DNA of 64,000 bases. It comes from Gillisella terrae. Its GTDB lineage: Bacteria; Pseudomonadota; Alphaproteobacteria; Rhizobiales; Rhizobiaceae. The notes under the pieces are model-generated. The model saw only the letters and a program-made list of their open reading frames with translations. It ran no database searches and was not told the DNA's origin. Made by a program: the position numbers and the translations under genes. Where the stretch lies: positions 124,001-188,000 of the forward strand of contig NZ_SSOA01000002.1 in NCBI RefSeq assembly GCF_004801395.1. Reading direction: 5' to 3'. This document shows, piece after piece, positions 44,280 to 52,386 of this stretch (positions within the stretch are counted from its first letter, which is position 1; the number at the start of each line of letters is the position of its first letter).

Positions 44280-45446
44280 TTGTGCTCGCATGAAACCGAA
44301 GAGAGCAGACCATCAGGCACAGGAAAGAGTAAGCTGCTGCTGCGCAGGCTTCGCCTTGTATCGGGTTTGATACTCCTGTTATTTTCGGCAATGCACCTCA
44401 TCAATCTGGCATTCGGACTGCGCTCCGTGGCGGCACTGGATAGCGCCAGCCAATATCTCATGCGGCCCTGGAGTACAGGGGTCGGCAGCCTTACGCTTTT
44501 GACCGCTGTTGTCATTCACATAGGCATGGGTCTCACATCCATCGCTCAGCGGCGCAGTGTGGCGATGAGTCGGACCGATTGGGTGCAGATGGTGCTGGGC
44601 ATATTGATCACGCCGCTCCTTCTCAACCACGTCATGGTGGTGGGCGTGTTGCGGCAAATAACACCAGATTTCCAGCCGGATTTCGACTTCCTGCTTGTGC
44701 TTTACTGGAAATATTCACCCGTTTCCGCCTTGCAGCAAATTCTGGTTCTGGTGATCTTATGGGTGCATGGCGCAATCGGCTTTTATCAGTGGATGGTGCT
44801 CAAACGCGTCTGGGTCCGCATTGGTCCAATCCTCACACCCGCTCTGTTTCTCATTCCCATCCTGGCGCTGCTTGGCTTCGTTGAAGGCGGAAAAGATACA
44901 TTGGCTGTTCTTGAAACAACCCATCAGGGACAGCAGAAAATAAACATGCTCATTGAAATGATGGCCCGTGCAAAACCCGAACTGGCCATGATTCAGAAAA
45001 GCATCATTTTAATCTACGGAGTTGTTGTTCTGCTGGCGCTGATCAGCATGACCCTTAAAATTCTGCGCACATACGGCAGGCCTGTAACGGTGTCGTACGA
45101 CAACGGCGTCACGGCTTCAGGGCAGGCTGGTCTTTCCATTCTGGAAATGAGTTTGTTGAACAACATACCCCATGCCAATGTTTGCGGCGGTCGTGGACGA
45201 TGCGGTACCTGTCTCATCTCAGTGCAGCAAGAACACGGCTTGCTCACACCAATCAGCGACATTGAAGCCCATACCCTTCGTCGAATAAAGGCTGGCGACA
45301 ACCAACGTCTCGGATGTCAGGCACGCCTGCTGGCGGGCACCATAAACGTTATCAGGCTTCAACCCGCATTCGTTGATGCAGATGCCTCTCGCAATCCATT
45401 TCGAACAGAGATCGATACTCTGCCGCAGTCTGGGGATGTTGCATGA
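44280..45446 (+). CDS. CyaC-like haem membrane anchor with C-terminal [2Fe-2S] ferredoxin domain, lacking a cyclase
   Basis: A 388-residue inner-membrane protein. Six hydrophobic segments carry four well-placed histidines (H39, H80, H117, H163) that could bind two b-type haems, as in SdhC-like anchors. After residue 265 follows a plant-type ferredoxin domain with C302, C308, C311 and C346 (CX5CX2C then C). Rhizobial CyaC-type proteins join this same module to an adenylate cyclase; here the protein stops after the ferredoxin. The stop overlaps the MscS gene start as ATGA. The TTG at 44280 follows a GGGGG run. It is probably a redox or quinone sensor or electron relay. Confidence 0.78.
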   Translation: MCSHETEESRPSGTGKSKLLLRRLRLVSGLILLLFSAMHLINLAFGLRSVAALDSASQYLMRPWSTGVGSLTLLTAVVIHIGMGLTSIAQRRSVAMSRTDWVQMVLGILITPLLLNHVMVVGVLRQITPDFQPDFDFLLVLYWKYSPVSALQQILVLVILWVHGAIGFYQWMVLKRVWVRIGPILTPALFLIPILALLGFVEGGKDTLAVLETTHQGQQKINMLIEMMARAKPELAMIQKSIILIYGVVVLLALISMTLKILRTYGRPVTVSYDNGVTASGQAGLSILEMSLLNNIPHANVCGGRGRCGTCLISVQQEHGLLTPISDIEAHTLRRIKAGDNQRLGCQARLLAGTINVIRLQPAFVDADASRNPFRTEIDTLPQSGDVA

Positions 45447-47488
45447 CAATGGCTGCGCCTGACCTGAAAACAATGCCGATCCGCAAGGCTTTGACGCTCC
45501 TGCTGATCATGGTTTTGCCGAGAACCGCAAGCGCCGAACCGCTGCTTCGTCCGCTGACGATGGATACAATTTCGAGCTTTTTCAGGACGGCAAATTTACG
45601 CCTCCTCAACCTCGGATCAGCACTGATGCAGGGGCCAGTGGAGGGGGTGCAGATATGGCACAATCTCACAACATTCATGGCAAGCCGCGAAGGGATTGTG
45701 ACGCTCGCCTATGCCCTGATTGTGGGAATGATCGGTACCGGCGCTGAATGGTTTTACTGGACCTACGCGGCTCCGGCCCGCCGAGCGATTGATGCCATGG
45801 ACATTCGCAATCCGCGCCTTGGCCGCCGCTTGGCATTTCGAAGGACAGCGCTGTTTCTCTGTGGTTTTTTATTGTTTTCTGTTGCAACACTTGGAAGCCT
45901 CGCCTTTTTTGATTGGCCAGAAGGCGCAGAGCATCTGGTTCTCGCACCAATCATGATAATCCTTCTGACACGCTTCATGTGGATTGTTGCAGATAGTCTT
46001 TTTGCACCGGGACATCACCAGCGCCGTTTGCTGGATGTTGGACCCGCGGAGGCCCGCATCTGGGTCACCGTCATCGTTGGCCTCACAATTCTGGTGGGTG
46101 GAGCCACCATTTACGCTCCGTTAATCCAGCAAGCTGGCAGCGCCAATGCCGCAGAGGCGTTACAAACCGTCTCCGTTACGCTCAGTGCCATATTGATCAT
46201 TGTTGCAGTATCGGCATCCAGAAAGCATAGAGACAGCACACAGGCGCGGACCATGCCGCGTTCAACCCTGCCTGTGCCGTTTTTGCGCATGGCAATTATT
46301 ATCGCGATCTACGGTCTTTGGCTTTTCAGCGGCGACGTCATTGCAACTTTGGCCGTCATCATTGTGCTGGCAGTCTCATCTCAATTGCATTTGCACCGTG
46401 CTGTCATGTTTTTATGGTCAGATGAGCCTGACCATGATCTGACGGAACCCCATGCCCACGGGCAAGAAACTGGCACCGCGCAAGTGGACAGTCTGGCACC
46501 ATCGATCATTCTGACGCTAGCACGCTACGTCTTTGTCATTATCGCCATCATCGCCGCAATCCTCGCTTTGGACATTCCAATGATGGAAATGGCCACAAGC
46601 TCCAATCCGTTGCGTCAATTCATCGTGCGGCTCAGTGAAATTGCATTGATTGCTCTGATCAGCCATATCGTGTGGCTGGCTGTGCGCTTACCCATCGATC
46701 ATCGGCTACAAAAGCTGATAGCAACATCAGACCCCCATGGAAGCGTCAACGCCAATGCCAGGCTGCTCACACTCCTGCCGCTGATGAGAACAACTGGCGG
46801 AGTGATCCTGCTGGCCTTTTTCGTCATCTCCTCGCTCTGGTCTTTGGGTATCGACATTGGCCCACTGCTTGCCGGTGCGGGTGTCTTCGGTTTGGCATTG
46901 GGCTTTGGTGCACAGGCCTTGGTGCGCGATGTTATCTCCGGGATTTTTTATCTCGTCGAAGATGTTTTTCGTATTGGCGAATATATTGAGGCTGGCACGC
47001 ACGCCAAAGGAACAGTTGAGCGCATCACGCTGCGAACCGTCGCCCTTCGGCACCAAAATGGTCCTCTCTATTTCGTACCATATGGATCGCTTGGCAGTAT
47101 CAAAAACAATTCCAGAGATTGGTCGATCGACAAATTCAACATTCCATTGCCCGTCACCACCGATAGCGAACAGGTGCGAAAGATTATCAAGAAAGTGGGC
47201 GAGCAGATGATGCAGGATCCAGAAATCGGGTCCAAGATTGTCGAACCACTCAAGAGCAAAGTCTATGGTATCGAGCCGGGCATAAAAATCTTCCGCTGCA
47301 AGTTCCGCTGCGCGCCCGGCAATCAATTTGAAATTCGTGTGCAGGCTTACAAACGCATCGAAGCCGCATTGAGAGATGCGGGCATTCCCTTTGCTGCCGG
47401 AACACAAGTTTTGATGCCGCTGCCACCCCACGGGCAAATGCCAACAACAACCAGCACACCGGCGGAAGCGTCACCATCAACACCGTAA
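45443..47488 (+). CDS. Large MscS-family mechanosensitive channel
   Basis: A 681-residue inner-membrane protein with a possible signal segment (ends TASAEPLL), about ten hydrophobic segments, and a C-terminal MscS core at about 470-660. The pore helix is LLAGAGVFGLALGFGAQALVRDVISGIFYLVED, followed by GTVERITLRTVALR and FVPYGSL in the beta domain. It is longer than E. coli MscS (286) and resembles YbdG/MscM-type multi-helix members. Translation is coupled to the haem/ferredoxin protein upstream by ATGA. Gating by redox state is a hypothesis from this pairing. Confidence 0.87.
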   Translation: MTMAAPDLKTMPIRKALTLLLIMVLPRTASAEPLLRPLTMDTISSFFRTANLRLLNLGSALMQGPVEGVQIWHNLTTFMASREGIVTLAYALIVGMIGTGAEWFYWTYAAPARRAIDAMDIRNPRLGRRLAFRRTALFLCGFLLFSVATLGSLAFFDWPEGAEHLVLAPIMIILLTRFMWIVADSLFAPGHHQRRLLDVGPAEARIWVTVIVGLTILVGGATIYAPLIQQAGSANAAEALQTVSVTLSAILIIVAVSASRKHRDSTQARTMPRSTLPVPFLRMAIIIAIYGLWLFSGDVIATLAVIIVLAVSSQLHLHRAVMFLWSDEPDHDLTEPHAHGQETGTAQVDSLAPSIILTLARYVFVIIAIIAAILALDIPMMEMATSSNPLRQFIVRLSEIALIALISHIVWLAVRLPIDHRLQKLIATSDPHGSVNANARLLTLLPLMRTTGGVILLAFFVISSLWSLGIDIGPLLAGAGVFGLALGFGAQALVRDVISGIFYLVEDVFRIGEYIEAGTHAKGTVERITLRTVALRHQNGPLYFVPYGSLGSIKNNSRDWSIDKFNIPLPVTTDSEQVRKIIKKVGEQMMQDPEIGSKIVEPLKSKVYGIEPGIKIFRCKFRCAPGNQFEIRVQAYKRIEAALRDAGIPFAAGTQVLMPLPPHGQMPTTTSTPAEASPSTP

Positions 47489-47543
47489 TAAGCGGAATGG
47501 GCATTCCGGATGCCGGCTTTCGAAAACTTCGATATAAAAGTTA

Positions 47544-47591
47544 CTGCATAATTCCTTAAATCAGAATCGATTTCAGGAGAAAATTATGCGG
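47544..47591. repeat. Palindromic repeat, copy 3
   Basis: CTGCATAATTCCTTAAATC on the left (from 47544) and AATTATGCGG (47582-47591) on the right, in the same layout as copy 2 with small changes. It lies between converging genes. Confidence 0.7.
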
Positions 47592-47618
47592 TAGAACCTA
47601 CTGCGTAGGTTCTACCGC
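47588..47618. terminator. 13-pair hairpin between MscS and GH43 genes
   Basis: GCGGTAGAACCTA (47588-47600) pairs perfectly with 47606-47618 around CTGCG. It overlaps the right arm of the palindromic repeat. It has no T tract, so termination would be weak or structure-based. Confidence 0.6.
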
Positions 47619-47626
47619 ACGGCGCA

Positions 47627-49234
47627 TCAGCGTGCCTCGTAGGCGAAGCGCTCGAAATCAGCGGGCGTTCCCTGCCCGGTTAAGTCGAAGGCAAAAACGC
47701 CAGCAAAAGCGCCGGTGAACGAGCCGTGCTCGCCACGCCCTCCTTCATCGGAAATCACACCGGCATCCAGCGCTTCACCAATATCTTGCCAAGGCCCATC
47801 TCCCGCAGGCCGCCAGAAGAAATGCAGGTCGTTCTCCATGACCTCCATGGCCAAATCCAGCGCGCCGTCTGGCACAGAAATGCCTGAGCCAATGGGAAAA
47901 ACCAGCTTACCAGCCGGATAGTCTCCCGGACAAGACAGGATTGTGAGCGCCCTGCCCAGTGTCTCATGCCAGGTTACGGCCAAAGCATGGAGTTTATAGC
48001 GATTATAATAATGGGTCAGGCCTGCGACCTGCTGGTACGTATCGGGCGCAAACTCAATCCGCGTCTCAGCGCGGAACCTGTGGTGCTCCTGCCTGCGGGC
48101 CACCAGAGCCTGCTCAAACCACGCGCCAATGCTTTCACGACCATAAAGTCTTAAAAATCCTGGGCGCTCAGAAAGAGAGAAAATCCGCTCAGGCTCTGGC
48201 GTGCGCAACCATTGAAAATCCATTGGCAATTTTGGTTGATCAAATAGATAATCAACGCGCTGCGGCTTGAACTTCAGCTCTGTTGGTACCGGCGGCGTTA
48301 CCTCCACGGCGGGCACAGGGCTTTCGCCAATCAAATAGAGCCAATCATCCTTCCAAATACACTTTTGCAAAGCCGTTTCACGCCCCAGCGTGCACCGCCG
48401 ATAAGGCGACAATGGACGGCCGCACAAATGGGTGTGATAGGCTTGGCCGTCAGGGGTCTCGACATATTGACCGTGACCGGCGCGCTGAAGCGGGGCCTTG
48501 GGGCTGTCTTTGGAGGTGATGAGATATTTTTCCGGATGGGTCTCATAAGGCCCTTCAATGGTGCGCGAGCGCGCCATGGTCACGGCATGATCATAACCCG
48601 TGCCGCCCTCTGCGGTGGTGAGATAATACCAGCCATTGCGCTTGAAAAGATGCGGCCCCTCTACCAATCCAAGCTCTGTGCCGCGATAAATATTATGCAC
48701 AGGCCCAACCAGCTTTTTGCTGGCAGCGTCCCACTGTTGCAAGAGAATGCCATCAAAGGCCGGGTTATCGCCCTCAGTGTTATGGGCCTCAGGCCGGTGG
48801 TTCCAATGCATGTTGACGAACCACTTGCGGCCATCATCATCGTGAAACAGCGACGGGTCAAAACCAGAGGAATTGACATAGACCGGATCGGACCACTCGG
48901 CCTCAATGCTGGGAGCGGTCACAATATAATTGGGCGCATCCTTGAAGCTGCCGTCGTAGCGCTTCACATCGGTATACACCAACCAGAACAGCCCATCGGC
49001 ATAGGACAGGCAGGGAGCCCAGATGCCGCAGCTATCGGGATCGCCGCGCATATCCAGCTGGCTTTTGCGCTCCAAAGGTCGGCGGATCAAGGTCCAGTTG
49101 ACCAGATCGCGCGAGTGATGGATCTGCACACCCGGATACCATTCAAACGTCGATGTCGCGATGTAATAATCATCGCCCACCCGGCAAATCGACGGGTCCG
49201 GGTTAAAGCCCGGCAGAATAGGATTGATGATCAT
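47627..49234 (-). CDS. Glycoside hydrolase family 43, beta-xylosidase-like
   Basis: A 535-residue cytoplasmic enzyme predicted to release xylose (or arabinose) from the non-reducing end of short oligosaccharides. It has the five-bladed catalytic domain with base D13 (FNPDPSI), modulating D126 (GFDPSLF) and acid E192 (LVEGPHLFKRNGWYYL), then a C-terminal beta-sandwich (about 320-535), the usual XynB layout. The ATG at 49234 follows GGGAGGAGAG; the longer frame to 49441 overlaps the next gene and is rejected. It is the last gene of the oligosaccharide locus. Confidence 0.9.
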   Translation of the reverse strand: MIINPILPGFNPDPSICRVGDDYYIATSTFEWYPGVQIHHSRDLVNWTLIRRPLERKSQLDMRGDPDSCGIWAPCLSYADGLFWLVYTDVKRYDGSFKDAPNYIVTAPSIEAEWSDPVYVNSSGFDPSLFHDDDGRKWFVNMHWNHRPEAHNTEGDNPAFDGILLQQWDAASKKLVGPVHNIYRGTELGLVEGPHLFKRNGWYYLTTAEGGTGYDHAVTMARSRTIEGPYETHPEKYLITSKDSPKAPLQRAGHGQYVETPDGQAYHTHLCGRPLSPYRRCTLGRETALQKCIWKDDWLYLIGESPVPAVEVTPPVPTELKFKPQRVDYLFDQPKLPMDFQWLRTPEPERIFSLSERPGFLRLYGRESIGAWFEQALVARRQEHHRFRAETRIEFAPDTYQQVAGLTHYYNRYKLHALAVTWHETLGRALTILSCPGDYPAGKLVFPIGSGISVPDGALDLAMEVMENDLHFFWRPAGDGPWQDIGEALDAGVISDEGGRGEHGSFTGAFAGVFAFDLTGQGTPADFERFAYEAR

Positions 49235-49249
49235 GGTCTCTCCTCCCAG

Positions 49250-49287
49250 AAAAACAAACCCTGCGCCACGGTTTTGCGGCGCAGGGT
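49250..49287 (-). terminator. Terminator-like hairpin between aldo-keto reductase and GH43 genes
   Basis: Ten pairs (49258-49267 with 49278-49287). On the minus strand it is followed by a T-rich run. It probably lowers expression of the GH43 gene relative to genes upstream. Confidence 0.75.
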
Positions 49288-49298
49288 AGAAATTACAA

Positions 49299-50330
49299 TC
49301 AATCCCGCTCGGCGGATTTGGCCCAGAGATTGATGTCGGCTTCTTTGGCGTACAGATTGATTTCGGCCAGTTCTGCGTCGGTAAAATCACGATTGTCGAG
49401 CGCTTTGACGCAATCTTCGATCTGCGAAACCCGGCTGGCACCGATCAGGGCGGAGGTTACACGCCCGCCACGCAGCACCCAGGCAATGGCCATTTGCGCC
49501 AGCGTCTGACCGCGCTTTTCGGCAATGGTGTTGAGCTTGGCGATATTGTCGATAATCTCCGGGCGGATAAATTCCGTCTTCAGCGACTTGCTTTGCGCGG
49601 CCCGGCTGCCTTCTGGGATGCCCTGAAGGTATTTGGTGGTCAGCATGCCTTGCGCCAAGGGCGAAAACACGATGGAGCCCATGCCAACATCATCCAGCGT
49701 ATCCAGCAGCTTGTCATCTTCCACCCAGCGATTGAGCATGGAATAGCTTGGCTGGTGAATGATCAGCGGCGTTCCCAGACCCTTCATGATCTCCACCGCC
49801 TCACGGGTGCGCTGCGAATTATAAGAGGAGATGCCAACGTAAAGGGCCCGGCCAGAGCGAACGATATGATCCAGTGCTCCGCAGGTTTCTTCCAACGGTG
49901 TATCGGGGTCAAAACGGTGCGAATAGAAAATATCGACATAGTCGACACCCATGCGCTTCAAGCTCTGATCGCAGGACGAGATCAGATATTTGCGGCTGCC
50001 CCATTCACCATATGGGCCGGGCCACATGCGATAGCCCGCTTTAGACGAAATCACCAATTCATCACGCAAGCCATGGAAATCCGTCTTAAGGATTTCGCCA
50101 AAGGCCAGCTCCGCCGAGCCCGGCAGCGGGCCATAATTGTTGGCGAGGTCGAAATGGGTAATGCCCAGATCAAAGGCCGCGCGGCACATATCGCGCTTGG
50201 TCTGATGCGGGGTATCATCACCAAAATTATGCCAGAGACCCAGCGAAATGGCCGGAAGTTTGAGGCCGGTATTGCCGCAGCGATTATAAGTCATTCGCTC
50301 ATAGCGATTTTCAGCCGGTAGCCAGCTCAT
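49299..50330 (-). CDS. Aldo-keto reductase, YghZ/L-glyceraldehyde-3-phosphate reductase type
   Basis: A 343-residue NADPH-dependent reductase of the AKR14/YghZ type. It has NTGLKLPAISLGLWHNFGD at the start, the catalytic Asp/Tyr in FDLANNYGP, Lys in VISSKAGY and His in DIFYSHRFD. The cofactor region ends VTSALIGASRVSQIEDCV. The ATG at 50330 has GGGAGATAACC upstream. Within this locus it could reduce a sugar aldehyde or keto-intermediate. Confidence 0.9.
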   Translation of the reverse strand: MSWLPAENRYERMTYNRCGNTGLKLPAISLGLWHNFGDDTPHQTKRDMCRAAFDLGITHFDLANNYGPLPGSAELAFGEILKTDFHGLRDELVISSKAGYRMWPGPYGEWGSRKYLISSCDQSLKRMGVDYVDIFYSHRFDPDTPLEETCGALDHIVRSGRALYVGISSYNSQRTREAVEIMKGLGTPLIIHQPSYSMLNRWVEDDKLLDTLDDVGMGSIVFSPLAQGMLTTKYLQGIPEGSRAAQSKSLKTEFIRPEIIDNIAKLNTIAEKRGQTLAQMAIAWVLRGGRVTSALIGASRVSQIEDCVKALDNRDFTDAELAEINLYAKEADINLWAKSAERD

Positions 50331-50385
50331 GGTTATCTCCCTTTGTTGGTGATGGGGCGATTGGTCTCGCCCCATCGTCAAACAC

Positions 50386-51519
50386 CTACTTTAACAAGGC
50401 ACGTGCCTCTTCTACGCCAAGTGCAGCAGGTTGGGTACATGTCGTGGAAAGTGTAATGAACTCGCCCGTCGCGCCAGACTTGAGAATGGCCGTCATCACA
50501 TCCACACCATGCAGCACGCGATCGAGCGAGCAGCGGGCGTCGCGCCCTTCCAGAATAGCCAGCGCCATATCGGCAAGGCCCGCTGTGCGGTAATTGGCGC
50601 GTGGACCTTGCAGGCTTTCCTGATTGTCAATGCCGAACGGATGATCCCACACGTCGAGCGGCTTGATTTCCTTGTTGCGGCCCGTGGCTTCCACCACGCC
50701 GCCAAAGAAATTCGGATCGGGCACAAACAACGAGCCCTCCGTGCCGTAAAGCTCCATATTGGCATGGCGGTGGCACCAGACATCCCAACTGGCCGAGAGC
50801 GTGATGGTCGCACCGTTTACAAACTCCAGCAGCGCATGGATATTTGTAGGGGTTTTGACCGGGATGGTCTCACCATTGCGCGGCTCGCTGGTGATGGTGC
50901 GTGTTTCGCTGGCCATGGACGTCAAAGCACCAACGCGCTTTACCGGACCAATCAGGTTGATCAGATTGGCGATATAGTAAGGCCCAAGATCAAGAATTGG
51001 TCCGCCGCCGGGCAGGAAGAAAAAGTCCGGGTTGGGATGCCACATTTCCATACCGGGGCTCATCACATGGCAGGTACCGGAGGTGACGCGGCCAATGCCA
51101 CCCTGGTCGATATATTGACGGGCAAGCTGGTGGGAGCCGCCCAAGAACGTATCGGGAGCGCAGCCAACAGACAGGCCCTTTTCCTTGGCGATACGGCGCA
51201 AATCCTCGCCCTGTTCAAGACTGAGCACCAATGGTTTTTCAGAATAGACGTGCTTGCCTGCTTCCAGAATTTGTTTGGAGACCGGATAATGGGCATCTGG
51301 AATGGTGAGATTAACCACCACATCCACTTCCGGATTGGCCAGCAATTCATCTACCGTCTGCGCTTTGACGCCAAATTCTTCAGCCCGCAGCTCAGCTGCA
51401 TTCATATTGATATCGCTGCATGCCACCACTTTGATTCCCTTGAACAAGGGCGCAAGCGTGAAGTAAGCCGTCGAGATATTGCCGCATCCTATGATGCCGA
51501 CACCAAGTTCGCGTTCCAT
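50386..51519 (-). CDS. Gfo/Idh/MocA-family oxidoreductase
   Basis: A 377-residue NAD(P)-dependent sugar or inositol dehydrogenase. The Rossmann motif is VGIIGCGNIS (about 7-16). The family motif EKPL (VYSEKPLVLS, about 92) holds the catalytic Lys. The C-terminal alpha/beta domain carries GGGPILDLGPYYIANLINLIG. Such enzymes oxidise or reduce sugar rings, including 3-keto-glycoside routes. Spacing to neighbours is 28 and 55 bases on the same strand. Confidence 0.9.
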   Translation of the reverse strand: MERELGVGIIGCGNISTAYFTLAPLFKGIKVVACSDINMNAAELRAEEFGVKAQTVDELLANPEVDVVVNLTIPDAHYPVSKQILEAGKHVYSEKPLVLSLEQGEDLRRIAKEKGLSVGCAPDTFLGGSHQLARQYIDQGGIGRVTSGTCHVMSPGMEMWHPNPDFFFLPGGGPILDLGPYYIANLINLIGPVKRVGALTSMASETRTITSEPRNGETIPVKTPTNIHALLEFVNGATITLSASWDVWCHRHANMELYGTEGSLFVPDPNFFGGVVEATGRNKEIKPLDVWDHPFGIDNQESLQGPRANYRTAGLADMALAILEGRDARCSLDRVLHGVDVMTAILKSGATGEFITLSTTCTQPAALGVEEARALLK

Positions 51520-51547
51520 CTAATGAAACCTCTTTAATATTTTGAAA

Positions 51548-52309
51548 TCAATAGGAATTGAAGGATGCGATTGAACGCGTGATCAATCGGTCAATGTCAC
51601 TTGGGTTGTCGTGTTCAACCACATAATGATCGACATTGAATTTGCTAAGAGCGTCAACAAGCCCCTTCCAGTCGACGGTGCCGTGACCCACGTCGGCCCA
51701 GCCGTCCTCATTGGTGTTTTCGCCCGCAGGCGCAATATCCTTGACGTGAACTGCGGTGATACGTTTGCCGTAGCTTTCAATCCACGCGAATGGATCGGCA
51801 CCACCGCGCACAACCCAGGCAAGATCTGCTTCCCATTTCAGGCTTGGGCCACCGGCAAAAATCTGCTCCTGCGGCGTGGAGCCATCCGATAGCGTGGCAA
51901 ATTCAAAATCGTGATTGTGCCATCCAAAGGTCAGGCCCGCCTCAACGAAAGGCTTGCTTGCCGCTTCCAGCCGCTGACCAAAGGCAAACCAGCCAGCGGC
52001 ATCACCTGGACGTTGATCAGGCATCAGATAAGGGCAATAGATCGCCTTAATGCCCAGTGTTTCGGTAATTTCAAAAACCCGTCCTGTGTCATTTTCCAGC
52101 ATATCAATGCCGAAATGGCCGGTTGGCATGGTCAGGCCGTTCCCATCCAGCTCTGCGCGCAGCGCTTTAAGCCCGGCTGCATCCATGTCACCATACATGC
52201 CACCAAAACCCTCAACGTGGCTGTAGCCCGCAGCGCCAAGCTTTTTCATAACGCCCGAATAGGGCTGAAAATTGCGCGCACTATACATTTGAAATCCAAG
52301 CTTCGTCAT
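51548..52309 (-). CDS. Sugar phosphate isomerase/epimerase (xylose isomerase-like TIM barrel)
   Basis: A 253-residue TIM-barrel protein of the AP-endonuclease-2/xylose-isomerase-like superfamily. Metal-ligand positions lie in HVEGFGG, GWHNHDFEF, LKWEADLAWVVRGG, VHVKDIAP and VDHYVVEHDNPS. Relatives include 3-keto-glycoside hydrolases/isomerases and inosose dehydratases. Pairing with the Gfo/Idh gene suggests joint handling of a sugar intermediate. The ATG follows GAGGAGG. Confidence 0.87.
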   Translation of the reverse strand: MTKLGFQMYSARNFQPYSGVMKKLGAAGYSHVEGFGGMYGDMDAAGLKALRAELDGNGLTMPTGHFGIDMLENDTGRVFEITETLGIKAIYCPYLMPDQRPGDAAGWFAFGQRLEAASKPFVEAGLTFGWHNHDFEFATLSDGSTPQEQIFAGGPSLKWEADLAWVVRGGADPFAWIESYGKRITAVHVKDIAPAGENTNEDGWADVGHGTVDWKGLVDALSKFNVDHYVVEHDNPSDIDRLITRSIASFNSY

Positions 52310-52386
52310 TGGTATTCCTCCTCAAATCGGCCACGCGCCTCCCGCGACGCATGAGCAGAACATTGCAACAGTCTTTAGCCAGCCAA

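Noticed and set aside
46672..47437. Open frames on both strands within the MscS gene
   Set aside because: They are shadows of the pore and beta-domain coding sequence, without motifs.
49235..49441. 69-residue N-terminal extension of the GH43 enzyme
   Set aside because: It would run through a terminator and into the reductase gene; the ATG at 49234 has a strong ribosome site.
50431..51537. 368-codon open frame opposite the Gfo/Idh gene
   Set aside because: The opposite strand has clear family motifs and a ribosome site; this frame has neither.
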